A DNA stretch of 28,671 bases from Flavobacteriaceae bacterium UBA6231 (lineage in GTDB: Bacteria; Bacteroidota; Bacteroidia; Flavobacteriales; Flavobacteriaceae): positions 993 through 29,663 of the forward strand of contig DJWL01000172.1 in NCBI GenBank assembly GCA_002441545.1, given 5' to 3'. The notes under the pieces were generated by a model. It was not told the DNA's origin, did no database searches, and saw nothing but the letters and a program-made list of their open reading frames with translations. Shown in pieces: positions 8,941 through 16,861 of the stretch. Numbering within the stretch: position 1 is the stretch's first letter; each line of letters starts with the position of its first letter. The position numbers and the translations under genes were made by a program.

Positions 8941-10065
8941 TTAAGAGTCAATATCTTTTTCGTTTGATTTACCTCGGTTAATTCTGCTTTTCAATTCTTT
9001 TCGTTTAGAAATATTTGCAGCAATTGCATGGACAGCTAAACCACCAGCCAGAACTCCTGCACCTACTTTTCCAATATCATCAGCCAGTCCTTCTGCATGT
9101 ATTCCAGGAACTTTGGCTAATCGTTCATAGAATGGTCCATTATCCCAGAAACTTTCTTCACTGCATCCTATACAGCCATGTCCTGATTGAATTGGGTAAC
9201 TTACGCCATTATTCCATTTTATAGTTCCGCATGAATTGTATGTCATAGGTCCTTTACATCCTAACTTATAAAGACAATACCCGTCTTTAGCATTTTTATC
9301 ATCAAATGTTTCTGCAAATAATCCTGCATCATAATAAGGTCGTCTATAACAACTATCATGAACACGCTTAGCATAAAATGCTTTTGGTCTGCCTAATCTA
9401 TCAAGCTCAGGTAACCTTCCAAATGTTACCATATGAATAATAACACCTGCCATTACCTCTCCAATTGGGGGGCAACCAGGAACTCTTATAATTGGTTTGT
9501 TCTTAATTATTTTATGAATTGGTGTAGCGTTTGTAGGATTTGGTTTCGCCGCCTGTACACATCCATTTGATGCACAACTACCCCAAGCAATAATAGCTTT
9601 GGCTCCTGCTGCTGATTCAATTAATATATCTTTTGCAGATTGTCCTGCAATACAACAATAATTACCATCATCTCCCATTGGTACAGAGCCTTCAACACAA
9701 AGAATATATTCTCCTTTGTATTTTTCCATTGTAGCTTTTTTAGCCGCTTCTGCTTGATGTCCAGATGCTGCCATTAATGTTAATGTGTAATCTAATGATA
9801 TTTTATCTAAAATAATATCTGCTACAATTGGATGATCGGAACGGATAAAAGATTCACTGCAACACGTACACTCTTGGAAATGCTCCCAAATTACTGGTAC
9901 TCTGTAAGTAGTTTCAAGAGATTTAGCCACTTGGCCAACCATAGAGTTTTCCAATCCCATATAAGCAGCAATATAGGTGGCAAACTTCATGAAATCTCTT
10001 CTACTATAGCCTTGTTTTATTATGCTTTCATAATAAGTTTCTCTTTTTTTGTTGTTACTATCCAT
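8941..10065 (-). CDS. hyaA: uptake NiFe-hydrogenase small subunit with oxygen-tolerant six-Cys proximal site
   Basis: A 374-residue iron-sulfur subunit with a Tat signal (SRRDFMK, residues 21-27) and a C-terminal hydrophobic anchor (about 334-351) with a basic, charged tail. Offset by exactly 49 from E. coli Hyd-1 numbering, it has Cys66, 68, 69, 164, 169 and 198. These match the six ligands C17/19/20/115/120/149 of the [4Fe-3S] cluster, including the two supernumerary cysteines. The distal [4Fe-4S] ligands are His236, Cys239, Cys264 and Cys270. The medial [3Fe-4S] site is Cys279, Cys298 and Cys301, with Pro291 in place of a fourth Cys. This is the known signature of oxygen-tolerant uptake hydrogenases. 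It is the first gene of the leftward operon, divergent from hypA across 171 bp. Confidence 0.97.
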   Translation of the reverse strand: MDSNNKKRETYYESIIKQGYSRRDFMKFATYIAAYMGLENSMVGQVAKSLETTYRVPVIWEHFQECTCCSESFIRSDHPIVADIILDKISLDYTLTLMAASGHQAEAAKKATMEKYKGEYILCVEGSVPMGDDGNYCCIAGQSAKDILIESAAGAKAIIAWGSCASNGCVQAAKPNPTNATPIHKIIKNKPIIRVPGCPPIGEVMAGVIIHMVTFGRLPELDRLGRPKAFYAKRVHDSCYRRPYYDAGLFAETFDDKNAKDGYCLYKLGCKGPMTYNSCGTIKWNNGVSYPIQSGHGCIGCSEESFWDNGPFYERLAKVPGIHAEGLADDIGKVGAGVLAGGLAVHAIAANISKRKELKSRINRGKSNEKDIDS

Positions 10066-10236
10066 AATAAAAAATTAGATTAAAAAAAATGAGATATTCT
10101 ATAAATTAAAAAGAATGAATTAAAACTAGAAAATCATTCTTAGAAAAAACATGACTTTTATCATATTTTAAAATTCTATAAATATTTATTATTGTTTTAT
10201 ATATCAATAAGTTAAACTTTAAAAAATATTAACTAA
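10066..10236. promoter_or_regulatory. divergent hyaA/hypA promoter region with two dyad motifs
   Basis: A 171-bp, almost pure AT region between the start codons of hyaA (left) and hypA (right). I see no TAnnTTTG element in either direction, which suggests activator dependence. Two symmetric motifs stand out: ATGA-N6-TCAT at 10151-10164, with a half-site arrangement like that of Crp/Fnr-family operators and lying roughly midway between the genes, and an 8-bp inverted repeat AAGAATGA/TCATTCTT at 10111-10118 and 10134-10141. A shared operator is plausible but unproven. Confidence 0.4.
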
Positions 10237-10578
10237 ATGCATGAATTATCAATAGCACTTGGCATAGTTGATATTGCTGAAAAGGAAACCAAAAAAGCTA
10301 AAAAAAAGAAGGTTGAGTTGATAGAACTAGAAATAGGTACTTTAGCTGGAATAGAATTTGATTCCTTAGATTTTATATGGCCTTCAGCCGTAAAAAATAC
10401 GGTTTTAGAAGGAGCTGAAAGAAAAATTAACATTATTGAAGCTTTAGCAAAATGTGGGGATTGTGATCATACTTTTAAAATAAAAAATGTATATGATTCA
10501 TGTCCAAAATGTAATAGTTATCTTAAAAGCATTCTTAAAGGGAAAGAATTATTGATAAAAAGTTTGGAAGTTTCATAA
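10237..10578 (+). CDS. hypA: HypA, nickel metallochaperone
   Basis: A 113-residue protein of normal length. HypA receives nickel and delivers it with HypB to the large-subunit precursor. The N-terminal MHE supplies the nickel ligand His2. The zinc site is two CxxC pairs, Cys73/Cys76 (CGDC) and Cys89/Cys92 (CPKC). Lys-rich residues 18-25 are an unremarkable surface feature. It is the first rightward gene, divergent from hyaA, and is separated from hoxF by 158 bp that contain a separate promoter candidate. It may therefore be expressed with the uptake-hydrogenase control region rather than with hox. Confidence 0.95.
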   Translation: MHELSIALGIVDIAEKETKKAKKKKVELIELEIGTLAGIEFDSLDFIWPSAVKNTVLEGAERKINIIEALAKCGDCDHTFKIKNVYDSCPKCNSYLKSILKGKELLIKSLEVS

Positions 10579-10589
10579 AAATCCGAAAT

Positions 10590-10597
10590 TAGTTTTG
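10590..10597 (+). promoter_or_regulatory. candidate -7 element upstream of hoxF
   Basis: TAGTTTTG matches TAnnTTTG exactly and lies 12 bp after the hypA stop. A start near 10603 would leave a leader of about 134 nt before the hoxF ATG at 10737. The leader would contain the dyad at 10672-10683, a position more consistent with repression or with an additional downstream promoter. No clear -33 element was recognised. Confidence 0.35.
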
Positions 10598-10671
10598 TTT
10601 TTTCAACAATTCAATTAACAGTCTTCTACTTTTCTAGTTATTTAATGATTTTACTGTAATTCGTAAATACC

Positions 10672-10683
10672 TAACAGTTGTCA
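10672..10683. promoter_or_regulatory. candidate Crp/Fnr-family operator upstream of hoxF
   Basis: TAACAGTTGTCA is an imperfect dyad 53 bp before the hoxF start. It matches 10 of 12 positions of TGACAATTGTCA, the core of the long palindrome after hypC, and resembles PrfA-type Crp/Fnr boxes (TTAACANNTGTTAA). No binding protein is encoded in the window. Confidence 0.3.
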
Positions 10684-10736
10684 TTTTATTTTTTTTACTT
10701 CAGCCTTATATTAGTTACAAATCATTTTTCCTCATT

Positions 10737-12563
10737 ATGGTAACTAAAGAAACAGCAACAAAAAGAACCACTTTAATGAATGTTCTATGGGATATTCAAA
10801 GAAAAAGAAGATTCATCAGCAGAGATGATATGAAAAAAATTTCAAGTGAATTTAATATCTCTATGATTGAATTAGAAGGCGTTATATCTTTTTATCATTT
10901 CTTTCATCTTTCTGATGCAGGGAAATACACAATTTATCTAAACTGTTCCACAATTTCTCAACACAAAGATTATCAGGATGTAAAAAAAGCTTTTCAAGAC
11001 GAATTAGGTATTCTAATTGGCAATGTAACACAAGACAAATTATTTGGTTTTTTTAAAACCTCATGTATTGGCTTAAGCGATCAAGAATCATCAGCACTAA
11101 TAAATTTTTACCCTTTTACTAATCTTACACCAAGCAAGGTAAAAAACATAATTTCTAAATTAAAACAAGGACATTCATTAGAATCGTTGAGTGACTTTCC
11201 AAAAGACAATATACAATACACCCCAAAAGAAGAAGGAAAAACCATATTCTTTAAAAAGTATAATAAAGGAGAAGGACTAAAAAAGTTAATTGCTCTTAAT
11301 CAAGTTGAAGTTATAGATTTAGTAAAAAAATCTAAACTTTCTGGAAGAGGTGGCGCATTTTTTCCAACAGGAATGAAATGGCAGTTTTGTAAAGATAATG
11401 AATCCGACCAAAAATATATTATTTGCAATGCAGATGAAGGCGAACCTGGAACTTTTAAAGATAGGGCTTTACTAAACCAATATCCAGGATTACTCATCGA
11501 AGGCATGACCATTGCAGGTTATGCCGTAGGCGCAACCGAAGGAACAATTTATCTGCGTGCAGAATATTTGTTTTTAAAAAATAAAATTGAAAAAACAATA
11601 AAGGAATTTAACAAAGATGGATTACTTGGTAAAAACATCCTTGGCATAGAAGGATTCAATTTTGAAGTTACTATTCACATGGGTGCTGGAGCTTATGTTT
11701 GTGGAGAAGAAACTGCCCTTATTGCTTCAATGGAAGGCAAACGAGGCGAACCAACAACCAAAGAATATTTTCCTGTTGAAAAAGGATATTTGGGTAAACC
11801 AACGGTTGTAAATAATGTAGAAACATTATGTGCTGTTCCAAGAATTCTGGAAATGGGATTAGATAACTACCTAAAAATAGGAACAAATGCGACACCTGGA
11901 ACTAAATTATTAAGTGTTTCTGGCGATTGTGATAAACCTGGAGTTTACGAAATTGAATGGGGAATGAAATTGAAAGATTTTTTAAAACTTACTGGAGCCA
12001 AAGACACACAAATGGTATTGTTTAATGGTTTTTCAGGAGAATTTTTATCAGAAGTTGATTTTGATAGAGAAATATCTGGTGAAAATCTATTAGCTGAACA
12101 CATTCAATTTACATTCGAGGATCCAATTGAATATTCCCAAAAAATGAGTGGTGTTGGTTTAAGAAGTGGTGGTTCATTTATGATTTTCAACAAAGAACGT
12201 GACCTGATTTCAATTCTTAAAAACATTACAAAATTTTTTGTTGCCGAATCATGTGGTATTTGTGTGCCATGCAGAACTGGTAACTTTTTGTTGAATAAAA
12301 AAATCAATAAAATAATGCTTTGTCATGCAGATAAAGATGATCTTGATGAAATTAAAGAATGGAGTACCATAATTAAACAATCCAGCAGATGTGGATTAGG
12401 CAAAACATCAACAAATTGTTTATTGACCGCCATGTTAAAATTTCCTGGAGAATTCCAAAAATGTCTTCTTGCAGAGAGCGATATTAACCAATCATTTGAT
12501 TTAGAAAAGTCCACCGAAATTTATGATAGTATAATCCACGAAATAGAAAGCTCTTATGAATAA
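10737..12563 (+). CDS. hoxF: HoxF, NADH/FMN-binding subunit of the NAD-linked hydrogenase, fused to a HoxE-like domain
   Basis: A 608-residue fusion. Residues 1-150 are NuoE/HoxE-like, with a helical part and a thioredoxin-like part. Only two of the four [2Fe-2S] cysteine positions remain: Cys70 is followed by Gln75 and Cys110 by Ser114 where the family pattern is C-x4-C and C-x3-C. Residues about 190-590 are NuoF-like, with SGRGGAFFPTGMKW and CNADEGEPGTFKDR for NADH and FMN, GAGAYVCGEETALI, and the [4Fe-4S] ligands ESCGICVPCRTG plus CGLG. The enzyme exchanges electrons between NAD(H) and the HoxU/HoxY chain in the cytoplasm. Length and degeneration resemble HoxF of soluble group 3d hydrogenases of the Ralstonia type. 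Its stop overlaps the hoxUY start by 8 bp. Confidence 0.95.
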   Translation: MVTKETATKRTTLMNVLWDIQRKRRFISRDDMKKISSEFNISMIELEGVISFYHFFHLSDAGKYTIYLNCSTISQHKDYQDVKKAFQDELGILIGNVTQDKLFGFFKTSCIGLSDQESSALINFYPFTNLTPSKVKNIISKLKQGHSLESLSDFPKDNIQYTPKEEGKTIFFKKYNKGEGLKKLIALNQVEVIDLVKKSKLSGRGGAFFPTGMKWQFCKDNESDQKYIICNADEGEPGTFKDRALLNQYPGLLIEGMTIAGYAVGATEGTIYLRAEYLFLKNKIEKTIKEFNKDGLLGKNILGIEGFNFEVTIHMGAGAYVCGEETALIASMEGKRGEPTTKEYFPVEKGYLGKPTVVNNVETLCAVPRILEMGLDNYLKIGTNATPGTKLLSVSGDCDKPGVYEIEWGMKLKDFLKLTGAKDTQMVLFNGFSGEFLSEVDFDREISGENLLAEHIQFTFEDPIEYSQKMSGVGLRSGGSFMIFNKERDLISILKNITKFFVAESCGICVPCRTGNFLLNKKINKIMLCHADKDDLDEIKEWSTIIKQSSRCGLGKTSTNCLLTAMLKFPGEFQKCLLAESDINQSFDLEKSTEIYDSIIHEIESSYE

Positions 12564-13824
12564 TCTAATAAACATAACTATTGACGGAAAAAAGTTTCAA
12601 GTTCATGAAGGCAAGAATTTAGTAGATGCTGCGAAAGAAAATGGAGTTTACATTCCTACTTTATGTCATTTTCATGAAGTAAACCCTCCTTTAGGCACCT
12701 GCAGAATTTGCACTGTAATTGTTAATGGTAAAACAACAACCAGCTGTACAACAAAAGTTTACGAAGGCATGAAAGTTGAAATTAACACACCAGAACTTTT
12801 AAATACCAGAAAAGCAATTATAGAAATGTTGTTTGCTGAAGGAAATCATTTTTGTCCATCCTGTGAAAAAAGCGGGCATTGCGATATGCAAAATCTTAGT
12901 TACGATATGGGAATCACAAACACAAGATTTCCCCATGTTTACAGTAATAAGGTTATTGACTTTACTTCTGATAGAATGATTATGGAATCCAACAGATGCA
13001 TTCTTTGTAAACGTTGTGTTGAGGAAATTAAAACAAACGACGGCAAAAATGTGTTTTCATTTGTAAGTCGTGGCGTTAAAACACGAGTTCGTATTGATTA
13101 CAATGAAGAAGCTAAATTAACAGACTCGCAAGCAATGCATGCCATGAACCTATGTCCTGTTGGCGCAATTCTTATTAAAGGAATGATTTACGAACAACCC
13201 TTTGGAAATAGAAAATACGACATTGTTGGCAAAGATAAAGATGTGCATGTTATAGATCGTTTCAAAAAAAGACAGGATGAAAACAAATTTATAGTTGCTA
13301 CAACATCATTAGCGGGTTGTTTTGGCTGCCATATGTCGTTGTTAGATATTGATACCGAAATTTTAGACGTTTTAGAAATTGTTGAATTCAACAAATCACC
13401 ATTAACAGATATCAAAAAATTTAGTAAACGCTGTGATGTTGGCTTAATTGAAGGTGGCTGCGCAAATTCAGAGAATATAGAAGTGCTTAAAGAATTCAGA
13501 AAAAAATGTGATATCCTAATTGGTTTTGGTGAATGTGCGATCATGGGAGGAATTCCTGCCATGAGAAATTTTGTTCCATTAAAAGAATGCTTAGAAGAAG
13601 CTTACATAAATGGTCTTACCAGTGAAATAGGAGCCAACATCATACCTAACCACGAGGATATTCCTAAACTTTTAAACAATGTATATCCTTGTAATGAAAT
13701 AGTAAAAATTGACTATTTCATTCCCGGTTGTCCTCCAAGTGCAAAGCATATTTGGAAAGTTATAAAAAATATTCTCTTAAATGAAGAGTACTCAATCGCT
13801 CACGAAGAATTTAAATACGATTAA
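12556..13824 (+). CDS. hoxUY: HoxU-HoxY fusion: diaphorase iron-sulfur subunit joined to hydrogenase small subunit
   Basis: A single 422-residue reading frame covers two proteins that are usually separate. Residues 1-225 are HoxU/NuoG-like: [2Fe-2S] ligands Cys37/49/52/64, the EGNHFCPSCEKSGHC block (His98, Cys100/103/109), and a [4Fe-4S] site Cys148/151/154 plus Cys200 (CPVGA). A linker at about 225-243 leads into HoxY: TSLAGCFGCHMSLLDID with Cys255 and Cys258, GECAIMGG with Cys327, and IPGCPP with Cys392, the four ligands of the proximal cluster. The usual minimal HoxY layout without medial or distal clusters is kept. The fusion would hard-wire the electron path from NiFe centre to flavin. 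It overlaps hoxF by 8 bp and ends 2 bp before hoxH. No internal stop or frameshift is seen. Confidence 0.93.
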   Translation: MNNLINITIDGKKFQVHEGKNLVDAAKENGVYIPTLCHFHEVNPPLGTCRICTVIVNGKTTTSCTTKVYEGMKVEINTPELLNTRKAIIEMLFAEGNHFCPSCEKSGHCDMQNLSYDMGITNTRFPHVYSNKVIDFTSDRMIMESNRCILCKRCVEEIKTNDGKNVFSFVSRGVKTRVRIDYNEEAKLTDSQAMHAMNLCPVGAILIKGMIYEQPFGNRKYDIVGKDKDVHVIDRFKKRQDENKFIVATTSLAGCFGCHMSLLDIDTEILDVLEIVEFNKSPLTDIKKFSKRCDVGLIEGGCANSENIEVLKEFRKKCDILIGFGECAIMGGIPAMRNFVPLKECLEEAYINGLTSEIGANIIPNHEDIPKLLNNVYPCNEIVKIDYFIPGCPPSAKHIWKVIKNILLNEEYSIAHEEFKYD

Positions 13825-13826
13825 AA

Positions 13827-15275
13827 ATGCAAAAAATAATTATTGACCCAGTAACTAGAGTTGAAGGACATGGAAAAGTTACCATTCATTTAGATGAGCA
13901 TAACAAAGTCAAAGATTCATTTTTTCATATTGTAGAATTTCGTGGTTTTGAACGTTTCATTCAGGGGCATCCTTATTGGGAAGCACCAGTATTAGTACAA
14001 CGTCTGTGCGGTATTTGTCCTGTAAGTCACCATTTGGCTGCGGCTAAAGCCATAGATCAAATTGTAGGATTAGAACCAGAGGACCTCTCCTTGCCTGCTC
14101 AAAAAATAAGAAAGCTGTTGCACTTTGGACAAGTTTTTCAATCTCATGCTTTACATTTCTTCTATTTAGCTTCTCCAGACCTATTATTTGGTGTAGATGC
14201 AGATCCAGCAAAACGTAATATTGCCGAGGTAGCAATCAAACATACGAATCTTGCTAAAAAAGGGATTTTAATGCGAAAATTTGGTCAGGAAATTATTAAA
14301 ACTATCGCTGGAAAACGTATTCACGGTATTTCGGCAGTTCCTGGAGGTGTTCATAAAAAAATCACTTTAAAAGATAGAGATTATTTCTTAAATAGCAAGG
14401 AGATTCCATCTATAGACGCCATGATAAATTGGTCTAGGGAAATAATTCAATTTTTAAAAGGATATCATGAAATCAACAGAAAATGGCTGGATGAATTTGC
14501 CGAATATCCTTCTGGTCATCTAGGATTAGTTAATAAAGAAAATGGATTTTTAGAGCTCTATGATGGTAACTTGAGAGCACTTGACGCTAACGGTAAGGTT
14601 ACTTTAAATGATGTACCAAACAATGATTACATTCATTATTTTAATGAAGGAGTTGAAAAATGGTCATATTTAAAATTTCCATATTTAAAAGAATTGGGTA
14701 AAGATAAAGGTTGGAATAGAGTTGGCCCATTGGCTAGAATTAATATTTGTAACGGAATAGAAACTCCTTTTGCTGAAGAAGAACGCATCATATTTAAATT
14801 ATCAACAAACAACAAGATTAATAATAAGACGATGTATTCTCATTGGGCAAGATTAATAGAGATGTTATACTGTGCAGAAATGATGAAGATATTATTAAAT
14901 GATGAAGATATATTAAGTAACGATTTGGTTAGAAAAGGAAAAAGACGTAATGAAGGTATTGGTATCATTGAAGCTCCTAGAGGAACATTAATTCATCATT
15001 ATGAAGTAGATGACAAAGATAGAATTACACGCTGCAACCTAATTGTTTCAACTACTCACAATAATGAACCCATGAATCAAGCAGTTAAGTGGGTTGCCAA
15101 TAATGTAATTAGTGGAAAGCCAGAAATTACCGAAAGCATGCTTAATCAGGTTGAAGTTGCTATACGAGCCTACGATCCTTGCTTGAGCTGTGCTACTCAT
15201 GCTCTAGGACAAATGCCACTAGAAATTTCATTGTTTGACAATAATGGTAAATTAATTGATGAAAAAAGAAGATAG
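13827..15275 (+). CDS. hoxH: HoxH, catalytic large subunit of the NAD-linked hydrogenase (group 3d type)
   Basis: A 482-residue NiFe large subunit. L1 is RLCGICPVSHHL (Cys61, Cys64) and L2 is DPCLSCATH at 450-458 (Cys452, Cys455), so all four nickel ligands are present. Twenty-four residues after His458 form the C-terminal extension expected to be cut by HoxW. The enzyme interconverts H2 and protons with electrons passed through HoxY/U/F to NAD in the cytoplasm, and there is no export signal. It starts 2 bp after hoxUY, and the protease gene begins inside its 3' end. It is distinct from HyaB in length and motifs, so the two large subunits are not a recent duplication. Confidence 0.96.
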   Translation: MQKIIIDPVTRVEGHGKVTIHLDEHNKVKDSFFHIVEFRGFERFIQGHPYWEAPVLVQRLCGICPVSHHLAAAKAIDQIVGLEPEDLSLPAQKIRKLLHFGQVFQSHALHFFYLASPDLLFGVDADPAKRNIAEVAIKHTNLAKKGILMRKFGQEIIKTIAGKRIHGISAVPGGVHKKITLKDRDYFLNSKEIPSIDAMINWSREIIQFLKGYHEINRKWLDEFAEYPSGHLGLVNKENGFLELYDGNLRALDANGKVTLNDVPNNDYIHYFNEGVEKWSYLKFPYLKELGKDKGWNRVGPLARINICNGIETPFAEEERIIFKLSTNNKINNKTMYSHWARLIEMLYCAEMMKILLNDEDILSNDLVRKGKRRNEGIGIIEAPRGTLIHHYEVDDKDRITRCNLIVSTTHNNEPMNQAVKWVANNVISGKPEITESMLNQVEVAIRAYDPCLSCATHALGQMPLEISLFDNNGKLIDEKRR

Positions 15276-15717
15276 TAAAAATATTATCATTTTTGGAATA
15301 GGGAATTCTGGTAGACAAGATGATGGCTTAGGTTGGCTATTCTTAAATTTTCTTGAAGAACAAAATACAAATATTGATTTGGAGTACAGATATCAGCTAC
15401 AAATTGAAGATGCAGAGCTAATCTCAAATTACGATAAAGTCATTTTTGTTGATGCCAGTAAGGAAGAAATTAAAGAAGGTTATTATTTAAATACCTGCTA
15501 TCCATCTGAAAAATACAGTTTCAGCACACATGCGTTGGAGCCAGAAACCATATTGTATTTATCTAACAAATTATACAATCATATTCCAGAAGCCTCCGTT
15601 TTTGGCATTCAAGGTTATGATTGGGAATTAAATATTGGTTTAAGCGAAAAAGGAAGTTTAAATCTAGACAAAGCAATAAAATTTTTTAAAGATAACGTAC
15701 TTATTGACTATCTTTGA
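15259..15717 (+). CDS. hoxW: HoxW, maturation endopeptidase for HoxH
   Basis: A 152-residue M52-family protease, counted from the ATG at 15259. A longer reading begins with a TTG one codon earlier and is not needed. The signature GIGNSGRQDDGLGW near the N-terminus has Asp where HyaD has Glu, as usual for HoxW-type proteases. VDAS supplies the middle Asp and STHALEPE the His of the nickel-sensing triad. The start lies 17 bp inside hoxH, giving tight coupling to its substrate. The gene for hypB follows 22 bp after the stop. Confidence 0.9.
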   Translation: MKKEDSKNIIIFGIGNSGRQDDGLGWLFLNFLEEQNTNIDLEYRYQLQIEDAELISNYDKVIFVDASKEEIKEGYYLNTCYPSEKYSFSTHALEPETILYLSNKLYNHIPEASVFGIQGYDWELNIGLSEKGSLNLDKAIKFFKDNVLIDYL

Positions 15718-15739
15718 GTATATCATAAATTTCAAAACT

Positions 15740-16582
15740 ATGTGTGGAACTTGCGGTTGTGGATCTGAAGAAAATGGTGTGACCATTCAAAATCCTAAAG
15801 AAATAAGAGAACATGAACACCACCACCATCATCATGATGGACATGAACACTCACATGATCATGAACACTCACATGATCACCATCACCATGATCATGACCA
15901 TTCCCACGAGCATTCTCACAACCATGATCATCATCATAAAACTGTTATAGATTTAGAGAAAGATATTCTGCATCACAATGAAGTTATGGCAGCCAGAAAT
16001 AAAGGCTATTTTGAAGCTAAAGGAATCTTTGCTTTGAATATGGTTAGCTCTCCAGGTTCTGGCAAAACCTCTATTTTAGAAAGAACATTAAGTGATTTAA
16101 AGGATGAGAAAATGTTTTACGTTATTGAAGGTGACCAACAAACATTAAACGATGCTAATAGAATTGATGCTTTAAACATTCCTGTTATTCAAATTAATAC
16201 TGGAAAAGGTTGCCACTTGGAAAGTGATATGGTTTTTGAAGCAGTTAAAAAATTAGATATTAAAGACAACTCCATCTTACTAATTGAAAATGTAGGCAAT
16301 CTAGTTTGCCCTTCAATGTTTAACTTAGGTGAAAATAAGCGGATTGTAATAATTAGCACTACTGAAGGAGAAGATAAACCTATTAAATACCCTGATATGT
16401 TTCACACATCAGATATTTGCATCATAAACAAAATAGACCTTTTGCCATATGTGAACATTAATATTGACAAGCTTAAAGAATATGCTTTACAAGTAAATCC
16501 CAATCTACAATTCTTTGAAGTTTCTGCTACAACAGGAGAAGGAATGACAAAATGGTATGATTGGTTAAAAACCCAAAATTAA
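15740..16582 (+). CDS. hypB: HypB, nickel-binding GTPase with long His-rich domain
   Basis: A 280-residue GTPase that inserts nickel with HypA. I chose the ATG at 15740 because it gives the conserved N-terminus MCGTCGCG, the CxxCGC high-affinity nickel site; the upstream in-frame extension from a TTG inside hoxW has no family counterpart. Residues 25-66 hold 26 histidines, interleaved with Asp, Glu and Ser, as in HypB proteins that also store nickel. The G domain has the P-loop SSPGSGKTS (residues 103-111), ENVGNLVCPS, and NKIDLLPY for guanine specificity. Cys residues in GCHLESD and LVCPS are the G-domain metal-site ligands. Part of the His-rich stretch is encoded by a perfect 18-bp tandem repeat. 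Confidence 0.96.
   Translation: MCGTCGCGSEENGVTIQNPKEIREHEHHHHHHDGHEHSHDHEHSHDHHHHDHDHSHEHSHNHDHHHKTVIDLEKDILHHNEVMAARNKGYFEAKGIFALNMVSSPGSGKTSILERTLSDLKDEKMFYVIEGDQQTLNDANRIDALNIPVIQINTGKGCHLESDMVFEAVKKLDIKDNSILLIENVGNLVCPSMFNLGENKRIVIISTTEGEDKPIKYPDMFHTSDICIINKIDLLPYVNINIDKLKEYALQVNPNLQFFEVSATTGEGMTKWYDWLKTQN
15842..15877 (+). repeat. perfect 18-bp tandem duplication inside the hypB His-rich region
   Basis: CATGAACACTCACATGAT occurs twice head to tail at 15842-15859 and 15860-15877. The period is a multiple of three, so gain or loss of units keeps the frame and changes the number of histidines. Imperfect related units continue to about 15938. Confidence 0.85.
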
Positions 16583-16588
16583 TAAATT

Positions 16589-16849
16589 ATGTGTCTTTCA
16601 ATTCCAGGAAAATTAATAGAAATAACTGCTCAGCTAGATGAAACATTTAGAACTGGTAAAGTATCGTTTGACGGGGTAATTAAAGAAATTAGCCTAACAC
16701 TTGTTCCAGAAGCTAAAGTTAATGATTATGTTATGGTACATGTTGGAGCAGCTATTAGTGTAGTTGATGAAATTGAAGCAAAAAAAACTTTTGACTTGCT
16801 AAAACAATTGAATGAGCTTCAGGATTTAGATTTTCCAGAATCAAATTAA
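16589..16849 (+). CDS. hypC: HypC, hydrogenase assembly chaperone
   Basis: An 86-residue HypC/HybG-family protein starting MCLSIPGK. Cys2, exposed after removal of Met1, binds the Fe(CN)2CO unit on HypD and then the large-subunit precursor. The small beta-barrel part includes MVHVGAAISVVDE, followed by an acidic C-terminal helix. It is the only hypC in the window, so it probably serves both HyaB and HoxH. It is the last gene of the hox-hyp operon, 6 bp after hypB. A long palindrome (16862-16899) and a terminator (16952-16992) follow. Confidence 0.95.
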   Translation: MCLSIPGKLIEITAQLDETFRTGKVSFDGVIKEISLTLVPEAKVNDYVMVHVGAAISVVDEIEAKKTFDLLKQLNELQDLDFPESN

Positions 16850-16861
16850 TTATTTAAACAT

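Noticed and set aside
10066..10236. Sigma-54 or canonical FNR (TTGAT-N4-ATCAA) site before hyaA
   Set aside because: No TGGCAC-N5-TTGC pattern and no full FNR consensus could be found; only the weaker ATGA-N6-TCAT dyad is present.
10233..10433. 66-residue minus-strand frame over hypA
   Set aside because: HypA has all family residues in the other strand, and this frame has no support.
13188..13562. 124-residue minus-strand frame inside the HoxU-HoxY fusion
   Set aside because: It is antisense to the HoxY cysteine motifs and shows no domain of its own.
15704..15739. TTG-initiated extension of HypB overlapping hoxW
   Set aside because: The conserved HypB N-terminus MCGTCGCG begins at the ATG at 15740.
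15700..15960. His-codon-rich repeats as a CRISPR or mobile-element trace
   Set aside because: The repeats are in frame, short, without spacers, and explained by the HypB metal-binding stretch.
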